Source of the DNA: JARRRD01 sp046706685
GTDB taxonomy: Bacteria > Nitrospirota > Thermodesulfovibrionia > Thermodesulfovibrionales > UBA6898
Assembly: GCA_046706685.1 (NCBI GenBank)
Contig: JBJKPE010000013.1
Location: forward strand, 1-12,645
Length of the DNA: 12,645 nt
Direction of reading: 5' to 3'
Shown here: positions 6,187 through 12,645 of the stretch, piece by piece
Layout of the letters: each line of letters begins with the position of its first letter
How positions within the stretch are numbered: position 1 is the stretch's first letter
Position numbers and translations under genes: made by a program
Notes under the pieces: model-generated
The model's input: the letters and a program-made list of their open reading frames with translations, nothing else
The model's database searches: none
Told to the model about the DNA's origin: nothing

Positions 6187-8880
6187 ATGGAAGAGAGAAG
6201 GCCAAGCCCTGATCTGCTGCTGGCAAAGGTAAAGAAGGAAGAGGAAAGCGCCCGGCATGGGAAGCTGAAGATCTTTTTCGGTGCGGCTCCGGGCGTGGGG
6301 AAAACCTACGCGATGCTTGAAGCAGCTCAGCGGAGGCGGTTCGAGGGAGTCGATGTTGTCGTCGGTCTTGCCGAAACCCACGGACGGAAAGAGACGGAAA
6401 TTCTTCTTGCAGGGCTTGAAATAATGCCGCGCCGCCCCATCGATTACCGGGGGACTACCCTCGCCGAGTTTGACATAGATGCCGCCCTCAAGCGGAAGCC
6501 CGCTCTCATCCTGGTCGACGAACTTGCCCACACGAACGCCCCGGGCTCGCGACACAAGAAACGCTGGCAGGACGTGTTCGAGCTGCTGGCCGCCGGCATC
6601 AATGTCTATACCACGCTGAATGTCCAGCACCTTGAGAGCCTCAACGATGTCGTGGCCCAGATTACCGGTATCAGGGTGCGTGAAACCCTTCCGGATTCGG
6701 TCCTCGACCGCGCGGACGAGATAGGGCTTGTCGACCTTCCTCCCGAAGAGATCCTGCAGCGGCTGAAGGAAGGCAAGATCTACATTCCGGAACTGGCGGC
6801 GCAGGCGAGGGAGAATTTCTTCAGGCAGGGGAATCTCCTTGCCCTCAGGGAACTGGCCCTCCGCCGCACCGCCCAGCAGGTCGATGAGCAGATGCAGAAC
6901 TACCGGGAGGTCAAGGGGGTCAGGCAGGTCTGGCCTGCTGCGGAACGAATCCTCGTCTGCGTGGGCGCAAACCCCGGCGCAATTCGATTGATCCGTGCCG
7001 CAAAGCGCATGGCTGCCGGACTCAGGGCCGAGTGGATCGCTGCATACGTAGAGGCCCCCGCCAAGGTAAAACCCTCTGGAGCTGACCTCAGGCAGCTCGC
7101 CGAACTTATGCGTCTAGCAGAGAGCCTGGGTGCCGAAACTGCGACACTCTCCGGCCACAAGGCAAGCGAGGAGGTCCTCACATATGCACGCAGCCGCAAT
7201 GTCACTAAGATTATTATCGGCAAACCCACCCATGCCCGATGGAAAGACAAGCTGTTCGGCTCCATGCTGGATGAGGTGGTGCGCGGCAGCGGAGACATCG
7301 ATGTCTATGTCATAAGCGGCGACACCGGAGAGCCTGTGCCCAGGCAGGTGTTCAGATCCCGGAGACGAAGAACAACGCGGAAAGACTGGTACCTGAGCAT
7401 CGCCACAGTCGGTGTCTGCACGGGGGTGGCGGCTTTGATGGTCCAATTCGTGGCACCAGCCGATCTTGTGATGGTCTATCTCCTGGGTGTCGTCTTTGCT
7501 GCAAGCAGAACGGGGAAAGGCCCCTCGTTTCTTGCCACATTGCTCAGCGTCCTGGCTTTTGATTTCTGCTTCGTTCCTCCCCGCTACACATTCGAGGTCA
7601 GCTCTCCCAGTTATCTCATCACCTTTGCGGTCATGTTCACGGTTGCATTTGTGATCAGCAGGCTTACCCTGAAGGTGAGCGACCAGGCGAGTGCGGCGAG
7701 GCAGCGCGAGCGGAGAACGGCCGCACTCTACAGCCTGAGCCGCAAGCTCGTGCATGAGCGCGGCATGGAACAATTGAGCGCCATAGCCATAAAACATATC
7801 AGCGAGCTCTTTTCAAGCCAAGTAGTAGTGCTCGTCCCCGACGACAACGGAAACCTCACGGTCCCGGTGACAGGCCCGGACACCTTCGCGCTTGACCAAA
7901 AAGAACTGAGCGTTGCTCAGTGGACTTTCGACCATCGCCAGAGGGCCGGGCTGGGAACCGATACCCTTTCGGGCGCGAAGGCGCTATACCTTCCCCTCGC
8001 AGCCGCATCCAGGACCATCGGTGTGCTCGGCATCCTTCCGGCTCCGCCGCAACGCTTCTTCGATCAGGAGCAGGTCCACGTCCTGGAAAGCTTTGCAGAT
8101 CAGATCGCGATGTCTATTGATCGCGCCATGATCTCCCATGAAGCCCAGCAGGCGCTCCTTAAGGCTGAGACGGAGACACTGCGGAATACCCTCCTAAGCT
8201 CTGTTTCCCATGACCTGCGGACCCCGCTGGCCGCAATCACTGGCGCGGCAAGTACTCTCCTTCAGAAGGATGTTACGTTTGATGCGTCCCAACGGCAGGA
8301 GTTGATGCAAACCATTTACGAGGAGGCGGAGCACCTCAACCAGATCATCCGCAACGTCCTGGGCATGACACGTCTGGAGGCAGGGGCGATAACGATAAGG
8401 AAAGAATGGCTGCCCGTCGAGGAAATTATCGGTGCAGTACTCAACCGCCTTGAAGAAAGACTCAAGGGAAGGCCCGTAAAGACATCTCTGCCTGAAGATT
8501 TGCCGCTGGCTTCCTTCGACCCTCTGCTGATAGAGCAGGTGCTCGTGAACCTCCTGGATAACGCAATCAAATATACTCCGCCTGAGACGCCGATAGAGCT
8601 TTCGGCCTATGTAAAAGACGGTGAAATGTTCGTCGAGGTCGCCGACAGGGGCAAGGGTATTCCCGCCGGCGAGGAAGAAAGGATATTTGATAAATTCGTG
8701 CGCGGCTGCGTTGGAGGAGGGGGAATAGGACTCGGTCTTACTATCTGCAGGGCGATCGTAACTGCACATGGGGGACAAATCCGGGCGAAGAACCGCGTGG
8801 ATGGAGGTGCAATATTCAGCTTCTCTTTGCCTCTCGGCGAACAGCCCGCAATGGCAGAACGGGCAGAAAATGATGAGTAA
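6187..8880 (+). CDS. kdpD: KdpD, osmosensitive K+ channel histidine kinase
   Basis: 897 residues (E. coli 894), with full KdpD architecture. The N-terminal KdpD domain has Walker A GAAPGVGKT (32-40) and Walker B-like ILVDELAHTN (108-117). A universal-stress-type domain follows (about 253-376), then four membrane helices between about 401 and 491 (DUF4118 region), a GAF-like domain (about 520-645), and the kinase core. The core has the H box SSVSHDLRTP with His675, N box DNAIKYT (791-797), G1 DRGKGIP (820-826) and G2 GGGGIGLGL (843-851). It senses K+ limitation or ionic stress and controls KdpE. The SxS-type motif linked to c-di-AMP binding in Staphylococcus aureus KdpD is not seen in the stress-protein domain (VCVGANPGA instead). 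Purine-rich GAGAGGG just upstream supports the start. The gene is intact. Confidence 0.98.
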   Translation: MEERRPSPDLLLAKVKKEEESARHGKLKIFFGAAPGVGKTYAMLEAAQRRRFEGVDVVVGLAETHGRKETEILLAGLEIMPRRPIDYRGTTLAEFDIDAALKRKPALILVDELAHTNAPGSRHKKRWQDVFELLAAGINVYTTLNVQHLESLNDVVAQITGIRVRETLPDSVLDRADEIGLVDLPPEEILQRLKEGKIYIPELAAQARENFFRQGNLLALRELALRRTAQQVDEQMQNYREVKGVRQVWPAAERILVCVGANPGAIRLIRAAKRMAAGLRAEWIAAYVEAPAKVKPSGADLRQLAELMRLAESLGAETATLSGHKASEEVLTYARSRNVTKIIIGKPTHARWKDKLFGSMLDEVVRGSGDIDVYVISGDTGEPVPRQVFRSRRRRTTRKDWYLSIATVGVCTGVAALMVQFVAPADLVMVYLLGVVFAASRTGKGPSFLATLLSVLAFDFCFVPPRYTFEVSSPSYLITFAVMFTVAFVISRLTLKVSDQASAARQRERRTAALYSLSRKLVHERGMEQLSAIAIKHISELFSSQVVVLVPDDNGNLTVPVTGPDTFALDQKELSVAQWTFDHRQRAGLGTDTLSGAKALYLPLAAASRTIGVLGILPAPPQRFFDQEQVHVLESFADQIAMSIDRAMISHEAQQALLKAETETLRNTLLSSVSHDLRTPLAAITGAASTLLQKDVTFDASQRQELMQTIYEEAEHLNQIIRNVLGMTRLEAGAITIRKEWLPVEEIIGAVLNRLEERLKGRPVKTSLPEDLPLASFDPLLIEQVLVNLLDNAIKYTPPETPIELSAYVKDGEMFVEVADRGKGIPAGEEERIFDKFVRGCVGGGGIGLGLTICRAIVTAHGGQIRAKNRVDGGAIFSFSLPLGEQPAMAERAENDE

Positions 8881-8883
8881 ACC

Positions 8884-9585
8884 ATGACGGAAGCCAATGC
8901 ATCGATTCTGCTGATCGAGGATGAACCCCAGATGAGGCGTTTTCTCAGGGTAACATTACAGGGCCATGGCTACCGGCTCTATGAGGCTGTTTCAGGAGAG
9001 CAGGGAATCGTCGAGGCCGCAACGCGTAATCCTGACGTTGTGCTGCTGGACCTTGGGCTGCCCGACATGGACGGGATAGATGTCACAAAGAAATTCAGAT
9101 CCTGGAGCGAGGTGCCTATCATAGTAATTTCAGCCCGGGAACAGGAAGAGGACAAGGTCAAGGCGCTCGATGCAGGCGCCGACGATTATCTTACCAAACC
9201 ATTTGGTGCCAGTGAGCTGCTGGCGCGCATACGGGTGGCCCTCCGGCATGTTGCACTGAAACAGTCCGGGCAGAAGGAGCCGGTGTTCGTCCTGGAGGAG
9301 TTGAAGGTAGACCTTGCAACCAGGCAGGTATTCTTAAGGGACAGAGAAGTCCACCTCACTCCTATCGAGTACCGTCTCCTGACGGTGCTGATTAAGAATG
9401 CGGGCAAGGTCATAACACACACTCAGCTGCTGAAGCAGGTCTGGGGACCGGGATACTCAGGTCAAACGCAATACCTGCGCGTATATATGACTTCGCTCCG
9501 TCGCAAACTCGAAGCGAACCCGGCCCGCCCGAAGTTTTTGATTAACGAACCGGGGGTCGGTTACAGACTCAAACTGCCTGTATGA
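8884..9585 (+). CDS. kdpE: KdpE, OmpR-family response regulator of the kdp operon
   Basis: 233 residues (E. coli 225). The receiver domain has the acidic pair Glu12-Asp13, phosphoacceptor Asp56 in VVLLDLGLP, Ser83 in VIVISARE and Lys105 in YLTKPF. A winged-helix DNA-binding domain follows (about 132-231) with LTPIEYRLL and the C-terminal GVGYRLKLP typical of OmpR/PhoB proteins. Phosphorylated KdpE activates kdpFABC transcription when K+ is scarce. The gene starts 3 bp after the kdpD stop, so the two are almost surely co-translated. The ribosome binding site is weak, which fits coupling to kdpD. Sensor and regulator lie downstream of the pump genes, as in E. coli. Confidence 0.98.
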   Translation: MTEANASILLIEDEPQMRRFLRVTLQGHGYRLYEAVSGEQGIVEAATRNPDVVLLDLGLPDMDGIDVTKKFRSWSEVPIIVISAREQEEDKVKALDAGADDYLTKPFGASELLARIRVALRHVALKQSGQKEPVFVLEELKVDLATRQVFLRDREVHLTPIEYRLLTVLIKNAGKVITHTQLLKQVWGPGYSGQTQYLRVYMTSLRRKLEANPARPKFLINEPGVGYRLKLPV

Positions 9586-9592
9586 CAGGCGG
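9574..9592 (+). other. Stem-loop across the kdpE stop codon
   Basis: CTGCCTG (9574-9580) pairs with CAGGCGG (9586-9592), seven pairs including one G-U, around the 5-nt loop TATGA that contains part of the stop. A second pairing is possible between AGGCGG (9587-9592) and CCGCCT (9610-9615). Neither is followed by a T tract, so rho-independent termination is not supported. Otherwise the 120-bp gap to the next gene holds no clear promoter or terminator. Confidence 0.3.
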
Positions 9593-9705
9593 GAGTGGTA
9601 ACAGAATGGCCGCCTCTTGTCGCCGATATCGCTCAAATCGTTGCGGACGAAGGTTGCTGCGCATTGCGCCGGCCCTTGCCTAATAAGCCGCGAAAACGGT
9701 AAACT

Positions 9706-11391
9706 ATGCCATTGTTTGTTGCAAATCCGGGGGGTTCTGCAAACATCATGCTGAAAAAGAAATTCGAAAGGCTTTTAAAGAAGCGCTTGCTCACTGAAGA
9801 TGAGCTGAGCGAGATAATGGCGGCGTCTGAGTCGTCGGGGAAATATCCCGAGGAACTGCTTCTCGCAAAAGGAATCCCCAAACACGAAATCCTCTTCTGC
9901 CTTTCCGGCTATTACAACTGCCCTTTCGCAGAATACGATGAAGGCCTTATGGCCCCCTACCTGATTACCATGAGGCTGCAGCTCGAAAAACACAGGCGGG
10001 CACTCTGGTTCCCTCTCTCTGTTACGGGGGATACCGCAGAGGTCGTTGCATATAATCCCGGCGACCCGCAAGTGACCGCAGACATACGAAAGACCCTCGG
10101 GGTTGAAAAAATCATCTTTCGCGTCGCCCTTCCCTCAGACCTTACCCGGATCGTCGAAAACAATTTCGATGTGAACCCGGGCTTTCCCTTCGGAGGGGGC
10201 AGAACTCCCCTCGCCCTTGTCAGGGTATTTCTCGCCTACAGGCGTTCTACCTTCGCGCATTACCGTACTCTCTTTGCCAAGGGAAGGACCGGGCTGGCCT
10301 TTGTGCGGACAGGTCTGGCCTTCATCGCGATTTCTCTTACCTTCCTGAGGGTCTTCGGAGCAGGTCTCTGGTCCGTTCTGGAGGCACCGTTCATTCTGGC
10401 CGGTATTGTTATGATATTTGACGGCACCAAATGGTATATCCCTTCGCGGGCGGTGGGCAGAAGCCCCATAGACAGTTCTTCGACTGAGCCGACAGGAGCT
10501 ACAAGCGCCCTGACGGTTTCGATCGAAGACGGCCACCCAGTTTTCAGGCGGACCGGAATAGTAGAAGGTGCTGAAAAACTGAGGGCAGGATGGGACCTCC
10601 TTTCGCCGGTCATGAGGCGCAGGTTCATAGCATGCGACAGATCCGACTTTGCCGAGGAAAGGACGGCTCTGGCAGGCCACAGGACAGTCCTCGCCAGGGC
10701 CAGGACCGGGCTTGCCTTTACGCGGACCGGCATAGCCTTCGCGGGCCTGGGAATAGGGTTGATCAGACATTTTCACACCAGCGGCTGGACAATATTCGAT
10801 CTGGCGCTGATAGCCGCCGGCGTATTGATGTCGGCAGAAGGCCTTTACTGGTATTTTGGCGGTCGAAGCGCCGGCATAGAAAGCTTCAGGGCCGTCCGCC
10901 GCATGAACCTGAAAGAAAACATATGGGACTTTGTCATCCCGCTCCGACATAAGCGGACAGGGCCGAGGAAAGACCGCGCCTGCCCGCCGGTACATGCATC
11001 ACATTTCCCCGGAATCTGGGCGACCACGGGCCTTGCCCTGGAGAGGACAGTACTTGCCGAAAGACGGTGTGTGATGGCCCGGCTGCGCACCGTAATGGCC
11101 AGGGCCAGGACCGGCCTTGCCTTCATACGGACTGGTATCAGTATCACCGCTGTAGGGGCGGGCCTGATGGTTTTTTTCGGAATATCAGCGGTCGGCTGGA
11201 CCATATTCAATGCCGCACTTATAGTCGGGGGACTTACGTTGGTGGCAGATGGCTTTTATTGGGCAGTCCCGGCCGAGAGGATCAGGGCCCAGTACCCGTA
11301 TTGTTACGGGGACATGGAAATAGTCGTACCTGATTACGGCAAGCCGGCTCGCCGGTGGGGAAAGGCTGTCTTCAGTCATGACGATATCTGA
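9706..11391 (+). CDS. Membrane protein: GspE_N/MshEN-like domain fused to three DUF202-like modules
   Basis: 561 residues. Residues about 18-155 resemble the N-terminal domain of GspE/PilB-type ATPases (T2SSE_N, also called MshEN): KRLLTEDELSEIM, PEELLLAKGIPKHEILFCLS, CPFAEYDE, WFPLSV, then VVAYNPGD and a final alpha/beta part. No ATPase domain follows. Instead there are three modules, each an arginine heptad array plus two hydrophobic helices: residues 173-247, 312-386 and 440-523. The repeated core is ARARTGLAFxRTG or similar, a form of the DUF202 signature (ANERTFLAW-RT). The glycine of the RLG motif seen in c-di-GMP-binding MshEN domains is missing, so ligand binding is uncertain. The ATG at 9706 lacks a good ribosome binding site; the ATG at 9748 (residue 15), just before the domain, is an alternative. 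The gene overlaps its paralogue by 14 bp. Function is unknown. Confidence 0.85.
   Translation: MPLFVANPGGSANIMLKKKFERLLKKRLLTEDELSEIMAASESSGKYPEELLLAKGIPKHEILFCLSGYYNCPFAEYDEGLMAPYLITMRLQLEKHRRALWFPLSVTGDTAEVVAYNPGDPQVTADIRKTLGVEKIIFRVALPSDLTRIVENNFDVNPGFPFGGGRTPLALVRVFLAYRRSTFAHYRTLFAKGRTGLAFVRTGLAFIAISLTFLRVFGAGLWSVLEAPFILAGIVMIFDGTKWYIPSRAVGRSPIDSSSTEPTGATSALTVSIEDGHPVFRRTGIVEGAEKLRAGWDLLSPVMRRRFIACDRSDFAEERTALAGHRTVLARARTGLAFTRTGIAFAGLGIGLIRHFHTSGWTIFDLALIAAGVLMSAEGLYWYFGGRSAGIESFRAVRRMNLKENIWDFVIPLRHKRTGPRKDRACPPVHASHFPGIWATTGLALERTVLAERRCVMARLRTVMARARTGLAFIRTGISITAVGAGLMVFFGISAVGWTIFNAALIVGGLTLVADGFYWAVPAERIRAQYPYCYGDMEIVVPDYGKPARRWGKAVFSHDDI
10222..10446 (+). repeat. DUF202-like module 1 of the first paralogue
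   Basis: Codes for residues 173-247. Arginines occur at 173, 180, 187, 194 and 201, exactly seven apart, in units RVFLAYR, RSTFAHY, RTLFAKG, RTGLAFV and RTG. A first helix continues through about residue 217, and a second spans about 223-240, ending in TKWYIP. The F/L and A positions of each unit are kept while the others vary, as in an amphipathic helix. Confidence 0.75.
10639..10863 (+). repeat. DUF202-like module 2 of the first paralogue
   Basis: Codes for residues 312-386. Arginines lie at 312, 319, 326, 333 and 340 in units RSDFAEE, RTALAGH, RTVLARA, RTGLAFT and RTG. Two hydrophobic helices follow (about 341-356 and 360-382), closing with LYWYFGG. The DNA stretch gccagggccaggaccgg (10693-10709) is identical to one in module 3. 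Confidence 0.75.
11023..11274 (+). repeat. DUF202-like module 3 of the first paralogue
   Basis: Codes for residues 440-523. The register begins at T440 (TTGLALE), then arginines at 447, 454, 461, 468 and 475 in units RTVLAER, RCVMARL, RTVMARA, RTGLAFI and RTG. Helices at about 476-491 and 497-519 end in FYWAVP. This is the module closest to the plain DUF202 pattern, through ALERTVLA. It shares 17 identical bases (11098-11114) with module 2. Confidence 0.75.
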
Positions 11392-12592
11392 CCTGGAGAA
11401 AGATTTGGAATTCGACGCATTAACGGAATTGGGAGCCATCAGCCCGGAGCGGCTGCGGGAGGCTGAAACCGCAGCACGGGCCAGGGGCATCAGCCTGGAG
11501 AGAATACTCCTGACAGAGTACAGAGTGCCCAAATATCTCCTTATTCAGGCCCTTTCGATGTATTATGGCCGCCCCTTCATCGAGTACGATGAACGCCTTC
11601 CGATTCCTCCCGAGCTTTTGGAGGGTCTTGACGCACAGGTGCTTGCCGGCAGTCTCTGGATGCCGTTGATAAGATGCGAGGACGGTACAGTTGTGGTCGC
11701 CGCCAATAACCCGGAAAGCCCGGCGGTGAGAGAAGAGGCAGGAAAGTATCTCAACGCCGAAAATCTGGAATTCAGAGTCGCTCTCGAGGAGGACATCCGC
11801 TGGTTTATCCAGGATTTCCTGCATGCCAAACCTGGCCTGCTGATAGGCACGGAAAGGACCGGGCTCGCCTTCTGGCGGACCACCATGGCCCAGTGGAGGA
11901 CCAGACTTGCCTGCTACAGGACCGATCTTGCCAACGCGCGGACCGGGCTCGCCTTTCTCCGCTGGGGGCTCGGAACCGCGGCAATAGCCAACACACTTTT
12001 GAAAAACAAGAACGTCAGCAATTCACCACACATATATATAGGGGTGCTGATCCTGGGGCTGGCCATCTGCTCATACGGTCTTCCGGTCTATCTTAAAGTA
12101 AGAAAATCGCGGATAAGCCCTCCGGGCAATCAGACTATCGTGGAAGTAACTGCAGCTACACTTATATTCCTTGAGAATTATCATTTCATCGAGGAAACGG
12201 GGGTCCGTCCCGAGACGAAGGGGACTATGCTCTCAAGGATGAGTGACTTTCTGGCCGACCACTGCACGATCCTCTACCCGTCGCCGTCGAGCAAAGTACG
12301 GACGATGTTCGCACGCGAAAGGAACGTCCTGGCCGCTCAGAGAACAATCGCGGCCTGTTACCGCACGATATACGCCCGCGCAAGGACGGGCCTGGCCTTC
12401 ATACGTACCGGTTTTTCCTTTTTGAGCATAGGCCTCGGTCTGCTGGTCTATTTCGGCGTGGGGCTTTTTACCGTAATCGACATACTCCTTGTCCTGGCGG
12501 GAACCCTTATGTTCATTGACGGTATCCTCTGGTATATGCCGGTCAGAAAAGAGCAGGCCGAAATCCCGAGAAGCATCGCCTATCCCGAGTAG
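11378..12592 (+). CDS. Paralogous membrane protein: GspE_N/MshEN-like domain fused to two DUF202-like modules
   Basis: 404 residues. Residues about 10-150 form a clearer T2SSE_N domain than in the preceding gene: ELGAISPERLREAE, ILLTEYRVPKYLLIQALS, RPFIEYDERL, LWMPLIRCEDGTVVVAANNP and a final EFRVALEEDIRWFIQDFL. Two DUF202-like modules follow (160-240 and 308-391), separated by a soluble linker of about 65 residues. That linker resembles the one between modules 1 and 2 of the upstream protein (a shared TG[IV] followed by a hydrophobic helix). The array of module 1 is the most regular in the window. There is no ATPase or other catalytic domain. The ATG lies inside the end of the upstream gene, and AAAGG at 11361-11365 is rather far away, so translation is probably coupled. 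The two proteins may form a hetero-oligomer. Function is unknown. Confidence 0.87.
   Translation: MTISDLEKDLEFDALTELGAISPERLREAETAARARGISLERILLTEYRVPKYLLIQALSMYYGRPFIEYDERLPIPPELLEGLDAQVLAGSLWMPLIRCEDGTVVVAANNPESPAVREEAGKYLNAENLEFRVALEEDIRWFIQDFLHAKPGLLIGTERTGLAFWRTTMAQWRTRLACYRTDLANARTGLAFLRWGLGTAAIANTLLKNKNVSNSPHIYIGVLILGLAICSYGLPVYLKVRKSRISPPGNQTIVEVTAATLIFLENYHFIEETGVRPETKGTMLSRMSDFLADHCTILYPSPSSKVRTMFARERNVLAAQRTIAACYRTIYARARTGLAFIRTGFSFLSIGLGLLVYFGVGLFTVIDILLVLAGTLMFIDGILWYMPVRKEQAEIPRSIAYPE
11855..12097 (+). repeat. DUF202-like module 1 of the second paralogue
   Basis: Codes for residues 160-240. Six arginines at 160, 167, 174, 181, 188 and 195 head the units RTGLAFW, RTTMAQW, RTRLACY, RTDLANA, RTGLAFL and RWG. 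This is the most regular heptad array here: the first five units all fit RTx[LM]Axx. Hydrophobic helices follow at about 196-208 and 219-238. The second ends in YGLPVYLK rather than a YW motif. Confidence 0.78.
12299..12550 (+). repeat. DUF202-like module 2 of the second paralogue
   Basis: Codes for residues 308-391. Six arginines at 308, 315, 322, 329, 336 and 343 head the units RTMFARE, RNVLAAQ, RTIAACY, RTIYARA, RTGLAFI and RTG. Two helices follow (about 344-360 and 363-385), ending ILWYMP, very like the ends of the modules in the upstream protein. Confidence 0.78.
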
Positions 12593-12602
12593 CTTCACAT
12601 TC

Positions 12603-12636
12603 TCTTCATAATTTCTTCATAATATCGGCAGATAAT
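12603..12636 (+). promoter_or_regulatory. Candidate Pho box and -10 element of a gene beyond the window
   Basis: TCTTCAT occurs at 12603-12609 and again at 12614-12620, separated by AATT, so the units repeat every 11 bp. The E. coli Pho box is two 7-mers (CTGTCAT) with a 4-bp AT-rich spacer. Each unit here shares TCAT in the same place, 4 of 7 bases. GATAAT (12631-12636) lies 10 bp after the second unit, the position of a -10 in PhoB-activated promoters where the box replaces the -35. The layout is right but the bases match only partly. Another OmpR-family regulator, including KdpE, could bind instead. Confidence 0.45.
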
Positions 12637-12645
12637 ATTACGATT

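Noticed and set aside
7114..7797. 227-codon - strand frame opposite kdpD
   Set aside because: It lies wholly inside kdpD, is His/Arg/Cys-rich with no known domain, and has no sensible operon context.
9574..9615. Rho-independent terminator after kdpE
   Set aside because: Hairpins exist, but no T tract follows either of them.
10135..10995. Long - strand open frames opposite the DUF202-like modules (also 10260-10733 and 10845-11210)
   Set aside because: Their repeated KASPVLALA-type peptides are the complement of the arginine heptad codons on the + strand. The + strand has coherent domains and membrane helices.
10222..12427. Possible CRISPR or DNA satellite because similar short sequences recur
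   Set aside because: The similarity follows the reading frame with a 21-base period and synonymous differences, so it reflects protein heptads, not a DNA repeat array.

Overview
The window is a chromosomal segment from a Gram-negative-type bacterium with moderately high GC. Every confident gene lies on the + strand. Gene content (a complete Kdp system with a 26-residue leader peptide, a PPDK-type enzyme, GspE_N-type domains) would suit Nitrospirota or the former Deltaproteobacteria, but nothing visible fixes the taxon. I see no tRNA, rRNA, insertion sequence, phage gene or CRISPR array.

Layout. (1) 1-834: C-terminal part of a PEP-utilising dikinase-like protein, cut by the window edge. It stops just after the phosphohistidine swivel domain. 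(2) 835-1064: a non-coding leader with candidate promoter elements and small hairpins. (3) 1065-9585: a high-affinity potassium uptake locus in the order 26-aa membrane peptide, kdpF, kdpA, kdpB, kdpC, a small secreted protein of unknown function, kdpD, kdpE. Most junctions overlap or are under 60 bp, so this reads as one operon. KdpFABC is the ATP-driven K+ pump, and KdpD/KdpE is the sensor kinase/response regulator pair that normally controls it. (4) 9706-12592: two overlapping genes for paralogous membrane proteins. Each joins an N-terminal GspE_N/MshEN-like (T2SSE_N) domain to several DUF202-like two-helix membrane modules, three in the first protein and two in the second. (5) 12593-12645: non-coding DNA with an 11-bp-spaced direct repeat and a -10-like hexamer. 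This resembles a PhoB-type promoter for a gene beyond the window.

The most unusual part is region 4. Each of the five DUF202-like modules starts with an arginine heptad array (R-[T/S/N]-x-[L/F/M]-A-x-x) that keeps exact 7-residue spacing for five or six arginines and runs into the first membrane helix. Ordinary DUF202 proteins carry only the short ANERTFLAW-type version. The yeast Vtc1/VTC polyphosphate channel belongs to the same membrane family and uses basic residues in its membrane part. An anion or polyphosphate-related role is therefore a testable inference, not something the sequence proves.
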